Shown: positions 20,006 to 30,761 of the stretch, piece by piece | Position numbering within the stretch: position 1 is the stretch's first letter | Layout of the letters: the number at the start of each line of letters is the position of its first letter | Source: Leishmania martiniquensis | Lineage: Eukaryota; Euglenozoa; Kinetoplastea; Trypanosomatida; Trypanosomatidae | Length of the DNA stretch: 64,000 nt | Direction of reading: 5' to 3' | NCBI RefSeq assembly: GCF_017916325.1 | Contig: NC_090170.1 | Location: 666,001 to 730,000 of the forward strand | The notes under the pieces: model-generated | Seen by the model: only the letters and a program-made list of their open reading frames with translations | The model's database searches: none | What the model was told of the DNA's origin: nothing | Program-made: the position numbers and the translations under genes

Positions 20006-21118
20006 TCACAGCTCCATCTTTGGTGCCTTCTTTTCGTGCTCATTCTCTTCGTTGCCTACACTCGCGTCCCCACCGTTCTCAGCTACCGCGGAGATTCCGG
20101 CTAGCGTGAAGTCCTTTGGTCGAACCGGATCGAAGTACGGATCCATTAACGCCTCTGCCGCTTGGATCCGCTGCATGTGATCGTACTGGAGCAGCTTGTC
20201 TAAGAAGGCAAGTGCCTCAGGGGGGCACAGGTGCTCGTTTTGGCCATTCACAAAGCTCCGCCACGGCTTCTTCGCGTGGTAGCCTAACGTAGCCTCTAGC
20301 ACAGGCGGCAGACTCACGTTGTGCTTCTTCAGGTACACCTGCAGATCGTCCGTGCCGAGCACCTTTACGATACGCACCAGCTGATCTGTGTTGTCCTTCC
20401 CGCGGAAGAAAGGCTCACGGATAAAGATCATGGCGGCAAGCATGCATCCCAGTGACCACATGTCTAGGCGGTAGTCGTACATTGGCAATTCTACGAGCAG
20501 CTCCGGCCCCTTAAAGTAGCGGGACGCGACCCGGGCATTATAGGATGTAGCTGGATGGTAGAACTCCGCCAGCCCCCAGTCAATCAGCTTCAGCTTCCCT
20601 GTCTTGTAGTCCAGGCATACGTTGTTCGGCTTCACGTCGCGATGCATGATGCCGTGCGAGTGGGCGTATTCGAGGGCCACAAGCACCTGGAAAATGTAGC
20701 TCCGTACCTCAAGGTCGGTGAAGGTGGGGAATACGGTGCGGAAGTCGCATGACTTGACGTACTCAAAGATGAAGGACGGAGTTTTGCTGCTGGGCTCACG
20801 CACGACATCGAAGAGATCCACGATATTTGGGCCACCTTTGAGTGTCTGCAGCACCATTAGCTCACGGAGAATCTTTTTCTTCTTGACTGGCTTCAGCACC
20901 TTGATCACCACCTGGCGCGGCACCTTGGTGTCTACGCCGAGGAAGACGTCACTATACTTGCCGCGGCCGATCTTCTGCTCCACTTCGTACCGGTCAGGAC
21001 TATTCCACTGCACGCGCAGAGAGTCATAGTCCCAGTATGAGGACGGCTTGTTGACATTGACGTAGGCGTAGCGGTGCGCGCCATCGGAAGCTGGCAGGTG
21101 CGATGATTGCGAAGTCAT
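20006..21118 (-). CDS. CK2A: Casein kinase 2 catalytic subunit alpha
   Basis: This is a 370-residue CMGC-group Ser/Thr kinase with the CK2 signatures: glycine loop GRGKYSDVF (51-59), catalytic Lys in [12 protein letters not shown] (Lys-73), HRD as MHRDVKPNN (Asp-161), and the CK2-specific DWG (180-182) instead of DFG, within [12 protein letters not shown]. The basic KPVKKKK cluster is the CK2 substrate- and heparin-binding element, which accounts for the preference for acidic sites. Compared with animal CK2 alpha it has a short extra N-terminus and a polar, acidic C-terminal tail. CK2 is constitutively active, alone or with CK2 beta, in nucleus and cytosol. The ATG at 21118 is the first in frame. 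Confidence 0.96.
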   Translation of the reverse strand: MTSQSSHLPASDGAHRYAYVNVNKPSSYWDYDSLRVQWNSPDRYEVEQKIGRGKYSDVFLGVDTKVPRQVVIKVLKPVKKKKILRELMVLQTLKGGPNIVDLFDVVREPSSKTPSFIFEYVKSCDFRTVFPTFTDLEVRSYIFQVLVALEYAHSHGIMHRDVKPNNVCLDYKTGKLKLIDWGLAEFYHPATSYNARVASRYFKGPELLVELPMYDYRLDMWSLGCMLAAMIFIREPFFRGKDNTDQLVRIVKVLGTDDLQVYLKKHNVSLPPVLEATLGYHAKKPWRSFVNGQNEHLCPPEALAFLDKLLQYDHMQRIQAAEALMDPYFDPVRPKDFTLAGISAVAENGGDASVGNEENEHEKKAPKMEL

Positions 21119-23250
21119 GGCGCCTGGATTTAATTCGCTTAGATGTTCTTTTTCTTCTTTCTTTTACTACGCTCTTCACTCACCTCGCTCCCTCTCCTTT
21201 GGTGGAGATGTGCGTTGAGTATGCTTACTCCCTCCTGCAGCTCGAGCTGTGTGGAGACGAGGAGGGATAGCCGCTGGCACTGCGCAGGCACTGGGGGGGT
21301 GCTTGAGAAGATGGTTGCAGAAGCACGTGAGCTGTTGCTGGCGCACAGGAAGAGAGGGGTGAAGGGCAACGAGTAAGAACATCGAGGGCTCAAAGTTGGG
21401 GTAGGGGGAAGGAGGCAGACACGAAAAAGGATACATTGATGAAAGCGAGCTGCGCCTCGTTTGCAGACGCTGCAGTTCACCCCCTCCGAGATACCAAAGA
21501 GGCGAGGGCTTGGGCGGAGGAGGGGGCCGCCTGATGCTAGGGCTACGGTGACTGGGAAGTGTGCTTCCCCGCCATTTCCCCATATCGGCACTTGTTTCCT
21601 CTTTTTTTTCATCTGTCAGCGCGGCCCCATCTGTCGCTTACGCCCGCTCACAAACGCACGGCGCAGACGACTGCTTGCTTGTCGCCCGCCGCCTTTTTGT
21701 TTGTGGGTGGAATGAGGAAATGCGGAGTTCGGCATGTACGCCCCCTCTCATGCTGTCGCCGAGGCGATGGGGGGCTCCTTTCCTCACTTTAGTGTCTCTT
21801 CCTCTCTGAATGACACTGACGCGCAAAAGCCCACACAAAATGCACACCCTATAAACTCCTTAAAGCCCCCCAAAAGAGGTTTTCCCCTCCCTCTGAGCGG
21901 CAGAGCCCACGAGCTCAGCACCGCTCGGCTCGGCCGGCCGCAAAGCCTACCCCCTCCCCGCCCCCACAAGCACGCACGCACACACACACACATCGCCTCG
22001 AGGTGCGAAGCAGCCGTGGACACGCGTTACAGCGAGGCGCCAGCTCGGCCCACCCAAGAGCGGCCCCCCTGCCTCGCGCTCTGCCCACCCCACGCCTCGC
22101 AGCTCACTCTGACGCAGCGCCACCCACGGCCTGGCCAGCGGCGTCGGGGGCGATGCACTGCCGTGACCTCCCCTACGCCGTGGGTGTGCTTCGCCCCTGT
22201 CACCAGCACAGACCGGCTCGGCATCGGCAGGGGGAGGGAGGGCTGCTGGACTTCCTCGCAGAGAGCGGTGCACTGCACCCCTGAGATGCGCACTGAGGCG
22301 TGCCCGCTTGTCATAAGAGACTAGAGCAGTAGTGAAAAATAAAAAGAGGTTTCAGAATGACGACATCGACCAAGAAGCGCAGCACCCCCCTCTGAATACA
22401 CAGGCATGAGGGAGAGAATAGGGGACTTAGCCTCTGCGCTACCGAAAGAGGCGGCGACGCGGGAGCGCATCACTTTGATTGCAGCGACACCCTTTTCGTC
22501 CCATCGTCACAGCACACAGGTGCACAGACCTGCTCAGCTATTATTTGTCACCAATGTCAGAGCTGCTTCCTCTCTTGAAGATGAAGCGTTTCTATGCTCT
22601 ACCTGTTCCCTTCACTGGATGCGTCTGCGCTCCCACAAGCGCAGAGAGGAAGAAAACGAGATGCCCAACAACGAGAGTTGTAGCTCCAGTACGTAGCAGG
22701 AGCAAGCACATCAAAGCAATCTGATAAATCGGCATCTGTTTCACACAGAAACAGAACACCGCCTCACTCTCCTTCTCCGTGCGCCAAGTCTCAGACCCAT
22801 ACACGTACGCACGAACACACGATGCATAGTAGAGAGGAGAGGGTGTGGTATAATGTGGTGAGGAGGAAGGAGGAGTAACAAATACACGTAAGCGCGAGCA
22901 ACGGAATCAAAAAAAAAAATAGATCGCTAATAGAGCAGTTAGCGACTTTAAGGCGTATGTGAGAACGTCGGTGGAGGGGTGGGGGGTGGGGGGGGGACAG
23001 CGCGGCTGACAGCGGAAGGTACTAAATGAAAAAAAAAGCAGCAAAAAACAAAATAGCAGCGCAAACAGAGAGAGAGAGAGGGAGGCAGCACGTGAGTGAA
23101 GCAGCAGCGCTCAGGATCAAACATGGCAGGAAGCCAAGACAATGTGCATAATTCTCTTTCTAACTTTTGTCGAGGGGGGCCTTCGCGTGGGCCATGCAGC
23201 CAAAAACGTGAGCCTCATAATAGTACTAAAGGATGTGTGTATGCGTGACA
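21119..23250. other. Long intergenic region (2.1 kb) with repeat copy B
   Basis: The central part carries repeat copy B. To its left, plus-strand sequence at 21135-21180 is T-rich, immediately in front of CK2. To its right there is an A10 run (about 22910) and (GA)n at 23069-23081. No credible gene was found. Confidence 0.6.
21857..22301 (-). repeat. Dispersed ~445-bp repeat, copy B (SIDER-like)
   Basis: It differs from copy A at only a handful of positions by eye, plus a 3-bp deletion near 22287. It has the same orientation relative to transcription as the other copies and lies in the 3' flank of the USP7-like gene, upstream of CK2. Confidence 0.78.
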
Positions 23251-26200
23251 TCAGTTGAGGATCAAGACCTTATCCTCGCGCTTGCCTGTCCGCTTTGAGA
23301 GCGGGGCGTGCTCCAGTCCAATGAAAGCTGCCTTCGATGGATCTATCTGGTTCGGCTGGTAGCACTCCACAGGGCAGAAGTTGGTGATGTGGGCACCCAT
23401 CATAGCATCGGGCGCGATCACTTCCACCCGGCTCTCTTTTACTAGACACACCTTCCAATCCTGCACGGCGGCGTAGATCATCTCTAGCTTAGCAGCGATG
23501 CGGCGCAGCAGCTGATTCGATGTTTCGTAGAAGTTAACATACATGCTGAAGGGCTCGCTGTGCGTCTCGATGGCGTCACGGCGCTGTCGCACCATGGTAA
23601 AGTGATGCACCTGAAACACCGCCTGGTCCGAAGGGAGAACGTTCGGGATGGGGGTGGGAAGATGCTCGATACGATACTCCGCACTTTCCTCGAAGGTATT
23701 GTGCTCAAAGACAAGTGTGTGCCTCTTGTCCAGTACGTTGTACACACGGCCGCGCCATACATCGACCAGACGCAGCCACTCGTGCGCGCTCTCGCAGTCC
23801 ATCTGCATGAGCCGCTTCACAAAAGCGATTGTGGACTTGTTGGCTGCTTTTGCTGGATCCTCTTTGAGCAGCGCCGCCACCTCCGGGCAGGCTCCGGTGG
23901 CGTAGTCTTTTTGAATCTCACGCACGCACGCGGGAAAGAGCAGATTCGCCGTGATTGGAAGATTGTGTGGTAGAAGAATCCAGTGCGCCGACACTACCTT
24001 GACGTTGTCGCCGTACAACTTGAATTGCAGCGAGTGAGCATTCTCGATTTCAGTGACGGTATACTTGCAGTACTCATAGTAGAGGTACTTGGACAGCGCG
24101 GGAACCCGCGAGCTAGCAGGCATCAACAGTCTCGCCAACGTGGCACGATCGTGTTTCTTTCCCTTCATGAAGTACGGTAGCTCCGTTTCCGGGTTGTGGC
24201 GAGTGAAACGAATGCGGTCATAGTTCTCCTTATCACCGATGAGACGGGCAATATACCGCTGAAGCTGCTCGTACGTCATGTCCTCTGCAAGCTCGGTCGA
24301 GATCAGTAGGGGGTAATCTGGGTAGCGGTTCAGCTTCAGCTCTACCGGGATTCGGTGCTGGAGGAAATGTTGAAAGCTCTGAATGTCGGGGTAGAAAACG
24401 TTCGCGGGATCTTCGTGCGGCGTGTCACACTTCCAGATGAGAATGTCACCTGAGAGGAGCTCGTTGCACGGCAAAAAATAGCGCTCCTCAGTTTCGCGTA
24501 CGACTTCCAATGCTTCAAGCGGCGTACTACGCCTTACTACGGCTGCCTCTGCCTCATCCCTCGAGGCGAGGTCCTGGTGTGACTTGCAGGCCTCGAGCGA
24601 GGCAGCACTACATGCCTTAGACGGCAGTGACTGCCTCCCCTCTGACGGCTTCTTCAAATGATGGCTGTGCAACTGCTTTGTCGTGTCTGGCAAATCGGCA
24701 ATGAGGGCGCGCACATGTGACTCCATGCTTTCGAGGGCCTGCCTTGCGTTCCCTTTCGGATCGCGGTGCAGCAAAGTGCACCCAAGAAAAAGCACTTTGA
24801 GCTGCAGCGGGTCGTACAGCTTATGGTGAAACACCTCGTACTCACGGTGCGCGCAGCCCTGATCGAGCTCAATCATTGTGGCAGTGGCCGGGGTGGTGAC
24901 GAGCACACAGCACTCCTTTGCATTTTGCAAGAGTTCTCGAACCTTCATATTTTCCTTGACTTGCTTTGAAAGTCGAATTTCAGTTCCCCCAGTACGAGAT
25001 GAGGCAAACCACAGCAGCGGCTGCCCGGCGCCGACGCCCAGCTGCCGTGCCACAAACTCCTGAAAGGCTGGCAACGCTTCGTCATCAAGTGGGATGCGCA
25101 ATGTCCTATGCGAAGAGAACTTCTGCACCATCGGCCGGCGCGACGTCAGGTACTCTTCCTGATCGGCGATGTCGCTCGGAAAGATGAAATGCACCCGCCC
25201 GTAGAGATAGTCTTCCGCCTGCTCCTTGACGCGGCGCTCTTGCTCAGCGCGTTCCCTTTCCAGCTGCTCTACAACGTGCTGTGGGACATCGCAGCTGCCG
25301 ATCGGGCATAAAATGGAGCTGAGTTGGCTTGTGCGAATGTACACGAGCATGTACGCGTTGGCAGTGTTTGGGATCTCGGAGCCCCAGTAGTTAAGCCTGA
25401 ATCCGCCGAAGTTATCGCCAAATACCTCCTTCAGCTTTGCCGGGGTAACTGCCTCATCGTCGAACTTGTACCATGCGCCAGAGCACAGAAGAAAGCAGAA
25501 GTAGTGTCCAAATCCAGTGTTTGACCCAGAGTGTACCAGTACGCTACACAGGGTGTAGTGCGTGTCTGTCTGCGGCGACTCCGGCATATAACGCGAGAGG
25601 TCTAGAGTGTTGTAGTAGTCCCAGCGTGTCAGCACTTTGGTCTCACCATGCTGAATGTCGTAGTCGAAGCGTGCAAGGTGCAAGAGGAGGATGGGAGGGA
25701 CCGTCTTGAGTCGAACCCCTTTTTCTGCCCGGTGATACGCCTTTTTCCCATTACTTTCTAGGCAGTACTTGTTTTTTCCGTCCAGTACCTCGACTTGAAA
25801 AAAAGCGTCGAAGCTCGAGTATATGTTCTTCTTGTTCTTCACAACAAGCTGGAGGTCGTAGAATGGCTCTTCACGGGAACCGCAGTAGTGCACCTCTTCA
25901 ACTTTGACGTAGCTCTCCAAAGAGCCTGTGAAGAGGCGATGAATCGCATTCTCCTTCGGCTTTGAGCTTCCAGCTTCGGCCTGCTGGGCATTCAGCTTTT
26001 CCTCCAAGTTGTCGAGAAGAACGCGCGTCAGCTCGTGCACGTCGTGCTGGATAAAGCTATCGGATGCTCCCCAGCCAAATGATTCAGTCAGCTCGCGTGT
26101 GCCGACAGCACGCGTCGACATCTGCAAGTGGCAAAATAGCCGCTGCAGGGCATACGGAATACTTCTGGGTGCCGTAGGCTCCAGGCCAGCGTGCTGCTCC

Positions 26201-26742
26201 GCCTCGTCTTTTGTCGGCATCTGATAGATAATGGCCCTAAACGCTGTTATGTGAAAGAGAGCCTGGAGAAGTGAGTTGAGGTAGCAGGTCGCGCCTTGAT
26301 TTAGCAGACCATTGTAGTGTGAGTCACAGTTCGGGCCTCTCTCCAGATCAGCTACATCTTCTCTGGTCTGCTTCGCCATGGGTGAGCATTGCTCGCGGTA
26401 CGATAAGCTATTCACGTTCGTGTACCCTAAAAGGGGGGTATTCGCAAAAAACGGGCTCCATTGATGCGCGCTTAGATGCCGATGAATCATGTAATTACTC
26501 TCTATTTTGCCTGTTCCGTGAAGAGCAGTGATATGCTGAAGGGACCTCAAGAAAAGAGGAAAGAGCGAGGGGTCGATCCCGCACTCCTTGAAGACGGCAA
26601 TCCGCTCCTTTCCGGTCATGGTAGTCAGGTCAGCAATTGTGTAACTGCACTTTTCCAACGCAGCCTCCGAAGGAAGCAGCTTTCTGTTGAACGCCGCGTC
26701 ATTCCAAAACACGTGCTTCGCCACGTCTAAAACTGCGAGCAT
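23251..26742 (-). CDS. Ubiquitin C-terminal hydrolase, USP7/HAUSP-like
   Basis: This is a 1163-residue cysteine protease of the USP (peptidase C19) family that removes ubiquitin from substrates. The Cys box NQGATCYLNSLLQ places the catalytic Cys at 153. A USP7-type FGW...DSF-x-QHDVHEL segment is at 222-238. The His box GHY (His-413) and FDDE (427-430) complete the active site. After the ~330-residue catalytic domain come about 700 residues with ubiquitin-like-fold character, as in the C-terminal UBL array of USP7. The N-terminal 140 residues do not look like the MATH/TRAF domain that human USP7 has there. The start at 26742 is preferred; an upstream in-frame ATG at 26910 would add 56 residues of basic sequence. 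Repeat copy B lies in its 3' flank. Confidence 0.9.
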   Translation of the reverse strand: MLAVLDVAKHVFWNDAAFNRKLLPSEAALEKCSYTIADLTTMTGKERIAVFKECGIDPSLFPLFLRSLQHITALHGTGKIESNYMIHRHLSAHQWSPFFANTPLLGYTNVNSLSYREQCSPMAKQTREDVADLERGPNCDSHYNGLLNQGATCYLNSLLQALFHITAFRAIIYQMPTKDEAEQHAGLEPTAPRSIPYALQRLFCHLQMSTRAVGTRELTESFGWGASDSFIQHDVHELTRVLLDNLEEKLNAQQAEAGSSKPKENAIHRLFTGSLESYVKVEEVHYCGSREEPFYDLQLVVKNKKNIYSSFDAFFQVEVLDGKNKYCLESNGKKAYHRAEKGVRLKTVPPILLLHLARFDYDIQHGETKVLTRWDYYNTLDLSRYMPESPQTDTHYTLCSVLVHSGSNTGFGHYFCFLLCSGAWYKFDDEAVTPAKLKEVFGDNFGGFRLNYWGSEIPNTANAYMLVYIRTSQLSSILCPIGSCDVPQHVVEQLERERAEQERRVKEQAEDYLYGRVHFIFPSDIADQEEYLTSRRPMVQKFSSHRTLRIPLDDEALPAFQEFVARQLGVGAGQPLLWFASSRTGGTEIRLSKQVKENMKVRELLQNAKECCVLVTTPATATMIELDQGCAHREYEVFHHKLYDPLQLKVLFLGCTLLHRDPKGNARQALESMESHVRALIADLPDTTKQLHSHHLKKPSEGRQSLPSKACSAASLEACKSHQDLASRDEAEAAVVRRSTPLEALEVVRETEERYFLPCNELLSGDILIWKCDTPHEDPANVFYPDIQSFQHFLQHRIPVELKLNRYPDYPLLISTELAEDMTYEQLQRYIARLIGDKENYDRIRFTRHNPETELPYFMKGKKHDRATLARLLMPASSRVPALSKYLYYEYCKYTVTEIENAHSLQFKLYGDNVKVVSAHWILLPHNLPITANLLFPACVREIQKDYATGACPEVAALLKEDPAKAANKSTIAFVKRLMQMDCESAHEWLRLVDVWRGRVYNVLDKRHTLVFEHNTFEESAEYRIEHLPTPIPNVLPSDQAVFQVHHFTMVRQRRDAIETHSEPFSMYVNFYETSNQLLRRIAAKLEMIYAAVQDWKVCLVKESRVEVIAPDAMMGAHITNFCPVECYQPNQIDPSKAAFIGLEHAPLSKRTGKREDKVLILN

Positions 26743-27278
26743 TGTGGCCTTGCTTTGTTTTTGTTCTCGAAACAGTCGGACCCGTATGTGCGCTCGTATG
26801 CGTTTACGGTTTCGAACGCTTTTTGCGTGTATGTGCTTTTGTTTTAAACCGACTGCAGCTACTTCGCAGCCAAAAAGTGAGATACCTTGGTACTTGCAGC
26901 TTGGAGTCATATGAATCTAAAGCGGAGGTGAAGAAAAGAAAAAGCCGAGACGAAGACATGGCTAAAACGAGTGCACGAGCGAAAGCAGTAATGGGGCGGC
27001 ACTCGCTCTAGGAAAGGTAGCTGCACCTGACACTAGTGAACAGGAAAACCGAAGTACATGCTATGCGACAAGAGAGCAAGTTGGCAGGCCAACAGCGCCC
27101 CTCTACCGTACTGGCCGTAAAAGAGAGCGTGAGAGCATAGTAAGGGCGCAGCATCTTCACCATCCATATGTTTCTTTTTCCTTTTTCGTTACTGCTTAGG
27201 TACATCCCTAAGAGGAAAAGGTATTTACATTTGAAGCATTCCTTTGTTCTATGCTACGCGAGTGATCGTGTAGCGCAG
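26743..27278. other. Intergenic region between roadblock and USP7-like genes
   Basis: This is AT-richer than the intergenic DNA further left. It presumably contains the roadblock 3'UTR and the USP7-like leader. No feature was recognised. Confidence 0.5.
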
Positions 27279-27572
27279 CTACTCTGCAATGTTCTGGATA
27301 ACAATCAGGATGAAATCCTTGTCAGGTGCAACCATGATCTCATTCTTTTTCGATCGAATACGAAGAAAACAGAGGTCGTTCGTCGGGTCCAAATCACGCA
27401 CGCAGTGACGCGCTTTAGCGGCGAGTGACGTAATCAGGTGCGCATACTGGTTTTGCACTGTAGTGTCCTCGATCGTGCTCCGAATGGGAGTGCCTTCATT
27501 GTCTACTACAATGATACCGGTCACGTTCGGTCGCTGATTAATGCGCTGAAACGTTTCTTCGATCTCCGACAT
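27279..27572 (-). CDS. Dynein light chain roadblock/LC7
   Basis: This compact 97-residue protein is the full length of the DYNLRB family. It shows the typical order: N-terminal helix ([13 protein letters not shown]), then the [15 protein letters not shown] beta-hairpin, a long helix, the [20 protein letters not shown] strand pair, and a C-terminal IVIQN. Roadblock dimers bind dynein intermediate chains in cytoplasmic dynein and in axonemal/IFT dyneins. In a trypanosomatid it could serve either intraflagellar transport or axonemal motors. Its codon use is less GC-rich than that of genes farther from the strand switch. Confidence 0.93.
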   Translation of the reverse strand: MSEIEETFQRINQRPNVTGIIVVDNEGTPIRSTIEDTTVQNQYAHLITSLAAKARHCVRDLDPTNDLCFLRIRSKKNEIMVAPDKDFILIVIQNIAE

Positions 27573-27927
27573 GATTTTGTGCTTCCGGTAAGGCTTGATG
27601 TAGTCGCGAGTAACTCTACACTTCCTAAAGGGAGACTTGTGAAAGGAAGCGCAATAGAGTTGCAGTGGGTAGTGGAAGAAGCGCGAGGAGAGCGTTCAGA
27701 GAGGATATAGATGCACGCAGAGAGTAGAGCGAGACACTTTTCAGCTGTGATACAGACGCCTTAAAAAGGTAAGGTCACCATCCCAAGCGATACCTACACG
27801 TCGAGCAGACTTGCAGCATTATTTTTTTTGGTAGGTGTCAAGAAGTACCATCACAACAGAAGATAATGGGTACCTAGCAGGATAGCCTACTGTTGCTATC
27901 AATAAGGCCGTATAAAAAGAACGTGCT
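27573..27927. other. Short intergenic region
   Basis: This lies between the UGT-like gene and the roadblock gene. It is AT-rich with a T8 run at 27822-27829. Nothing else was recognised. Confidence 0.5.
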
Positions 27928-29358
27928 TTACGGCAACCTTTTTCTATTATGCGCATCCCTTGCGCCTCGCCGCTTTGAAATGATCTGGAGGCAGCGGAGG
28001 CCCAAAGAAAACAAAACACCAAGAAAAAGGGTTGTCGGGATCGCGATGGCCGCAGCATGGCGGTAGGGCGAGAGAAGGATGCTGCTGTCGCACGCAAAGT
28101 CCATGCTGCCGGTTCCAACGGCAGCTACAAGCTCTACAACCTCAATAGCCTTTTGAGCGCCACCCATGAGAAAGCCCATGCGTCGTGCTGCCCGCAATCG
28201 TGCTCGCACAGACGAGTTATTGTACACGGAGTGCAGAGCTGGCATTATATCAGCTGTGCGAGATGTGGATGCGCATGCCGCGATTCCAGTACTCCACAAC
28301 TGCCAGCAAGAGAAGCTGTTGCTTCCGATGAGGACGATCGGCGATTCAGCTAGTACAGCGTCGTACAGTATTTCCTTCACATTGTTTGTGAGCACGGCGA
28401 CAGGATGGTGGTGGAGCAACAGATAATGTGGAGCTGCAGAATTGTCCTCGGTGATCTTCACACGTCGGGCGTCGGCGGACTTGCGGAAGCGCACCGAGGA
28501 CGGCTGCGCTGACAACACATACCACAATGCGCAAGCGTTCGTTTCGTTTACTACTGCTCGGAGAGCGCTGTAAAGCTGCTGCCCATAGGCGCTGTTTTCT
28601 GCTGGCATCGCTGCGTAGACAAAACGACCTCCGCAGCCCTCAATAAATGAGTCCACAGCAGAGAAAGGGCGCCTGACGAGTGCATCGCCGTCACTATTGA
28701 GAAATCCGACTGGGTGAACATTGGGGCGAACGGGACCTGTAATGTCGACGCCCGGAATTCCTTGAGTGATAATGTGTCGTATCATGTGGGGCTTTTGCAA
28801 CGCACCAAGGCCTATGTGATCCCACGCCGAGGCGCAGAAGCCGCGTATTGCACTTGTGACCATGTCTTGCAGCAGGAGCCTTTTCCCCATGCCAGGAGGC
28901 CGAAGGTGAAAGGATGTGCTGTGAATGCTTAGCACATCGCTAGCGCTGCCTGACAGAATCAAAAGAGGTACACCTAACTCCTCACTGATGCGGTCTGCCT
29001 CGGTGACGAAAGCAGTTGCTAGGATGACATCCGAAGTGAAGTACTGCTTGCGCAAGGCCATGCTAAAAGCTCTTGAGGGATCTGCTCTTTTGTCTCTGCA
29101 TCCTCTCGTGGAGCATGTGACGGCAGTGCAAGTAGAGCCTCCAAAGACGTCATTGCAGTCGCCAAGCACTAGCGAGTCTACCAGAACCGTCGCTGAGTGA
29201 CTTCTCTGGTGAGCGGTCCTGACGATAGGCGCGATGCGCAGCAAGTCAGATGGCGTTCCCGATGAGATAAAGGCCAGGTTTAGTCCTTGCACTTCTAAGG
29301 TGAAAAGCAGCAGCACAGGCATGGCAGCTGCGACTAGCCGCGTAGTTTTGGGGGTCAT
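27928..29358 (-). CDS. UGT-like type I membrane protein (glycosyltransferase fold, degenerate donor site)
   Basis: This 476-residue protein has an N-terminal hydrophobic signal sequence (about 8-26). A large lumenal part with two alternating alpha/beta halves follows. A single TM is at 435-460, and the tail is short and basic (SKRRGARDAHNRKRLP). This topology is that of UDP-glucuronosyl/UDP-glycosyltransferases of the ER. A late segment (VLTNNVKEILYDAV...PIVLIGSNSFSCWQLW...GIA) lines up with the UGT donor signature, but the H-G-G is replaced by N-N and the following D-Q by non-matching residues. It may therefore bind a ligand without transferring sugar, or be a divergent enzyme. It is the first gene left of the strand-switch region. 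The family assignment is from fold and topology, not from a strong signature. Confidence 0.55.
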   Translation of the reverse strand: MTPKTTRLVAAAMPVLLLFTLEVQGLNLAFISSGTPSDLLRIAPIVRTAHQRSHSATVLVDSLVLGDCNDVFGGSTCTAVTCSTRGCRDKRADPSRAFSMALRKQYFTSDVILATAFVTEADRISEELGVPLLILSGSASDVLSIHSTSFHLRPPGMGKRLLLQDMVTSAIRGFCASAWDHIGLGALQKPHMIRHIITQGIPGVDITGPVRPNVHPVGFLNSDGDALVRRPFSAVDSFIEGCGGRFVYAAMPAENSAYGQQLYSALRAVVNETNACALWYVLSAQPSSVRFRKSADARRVKITEDNSAAPHYLLLHHHPVAVLTNNVKEILYDAVLAESPIVLIGSNSFSCWQLWSTGIAACASTSRTADIMPALHSVYNNSSVRARLRAARRMGFLMGGAQKAIEVVELVAAVGTGSMDFACDSSILLSPYRHAAAIAIPTTLFLGVLFSLGLRCLQIISKRRGARDAHNRKRLP

Positions 29359-30761
29359 TGGGAGCCTTTACTAGCGGTACGTCGGGTAAGTAGACGCCTG
29401 GAATCAGAGAAGGCAGAGAGAGAGCTGATGCTGGGAAGGGCGGTGGGGAACATATTAGTGCGTCTGTGACAAGGAAATATAGAAAAATGGCCGCCTAATA
29501 GTGTGCCAAGATGCCGTTCCTCATTGAGAATGGAGAGATGACAAAATGTCAGACACTCTCAGCGAACAGCCTGGGGCTCACTGCTGCAGGTTCGTTCCTG
29601 CTCAGAAACTTCGCACAGCCTATTCAAGACACTTCTGTTTCTTGGAACCTCTAACAAAGTCGATTTCTTTGCAGTTGAACCGGCATTCACTGCCGGGAAG
29701 AGGGTTTTGTGCTGTGCCCAACGCACGCTGGTACTCTAACAACCGTCGAGGTGAGAGCTGCGGCGGCGGTGTCGCCCTGATTATTTTCACACTTAATGAG
29801 CAGGAGGGCTAAAGTATCTCGCCTCTCACCCCCTCTCTGCTGCTACGCTGTCTTGTGGGGATTCCGCACCTTACCTGCAGCCAAAGCAGGTTCAACATCT
29901 GATTGCGGCGGTGATCGGGGGGGGGGGGGGAAAGGCAGATGCGTAAGCGACACGAAGCAGCACAAAGAATACTAGTTGCTATTTCCCACACAACATACTC
30001 ATGTACAACCTGCAGTGGCACAGCACTTTTGTGGAGCTGCATATTTCACGACGCTGCTCAACCAGCATATCCCCCTTTCTCGTCCTCTGAAGACGCTTCA
30101 CCCACCCGGTGGGGGAGTTGCTCGCCTCCTATTGCATTTCATCCTACGAAGTGGCGGCATCGGCGTGTGCATGGAAATGCGCGTATGAAGGAGACGATAA
30201 GGTCGAATGCTTGTGGCTGATAAAAAAGACGAGTTTATAGGTAACCTACATGCTTTTCGTATGCATCTGCTTTTCTCGGACACTTCACCAAAAAGCAAAA
30301 AAAGAAGGAAGCTACTGCATAGGAGTGGAACTTGCAAAAGCATATCAGAAACTGCTTGCGAGAGGCGGGCGGCGTCTTCCATGACAAAACGTTATTTGTT
30401 TTTTCGGACTTCAAGGTGCTTTCTTGAGAAGCACTTTAGGATAAGACGTGCTTTTGGAAGTAAGAGGCGCTCAGCACCCCGAGTGGTAGATGCTTGGTAT
30501 CCGCACTCGTTCAGTATGATCGCCTCTACGGCCATGTGCTCCCCTCACTGAAACCAATCGAGCCTTGAAATCTCTTTGCCTTCCCTACCTGATTACCACA
30601 CGGCGATATACGATTATTCCCGCTTCTGGCACTTCCTTATATGCATTTTTTCCCTTTGCTGCCCCTCTCAGAGGTGACACATATACGCACCCGTGGAAGC
30701 TAAAAACAAACAAACAAAAAAAAAACAGCTTTGCGCCAAATGAAAGGTATCAGCTTTGAAA
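29359..30761. promoter_or_regulatory. Divergent strand-switch region (probable Pol II initiation region for both clusters)
   Basis: All genes to the left are on the minus strand and all genes to the right are on the plus strand. In Leishmania and Trypanosoma such divergent switches are where Pol II transcription starts in both directions, without a TATA-type promoter. The region is AT-richer than average, with several T- and A-runs (A10 at about 30717-30725) and a G14 tract. Short ORFs inside it (for example 29546-29812 and 30207-30551) show no domain or codon signature and are not called. Confidence 0.8.
29917..29930 (+). repeat. G14 homopolymer in the strand-switch region
   Basis: Fourteen consecutive G on the plus strand, flanked by TC and AAA. 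It is the longest G run noticed in the window. Homopolymeric G/C tracts have been reported in other Leishmania strand-switch regions near transcription start sites. Confidence 0.85.

Noticed and set aside
29546..30551. Short ORFs inside the strand-switch region
   Set aside because: No domains, atypical composition, and no splice-acceptor context better than chance.
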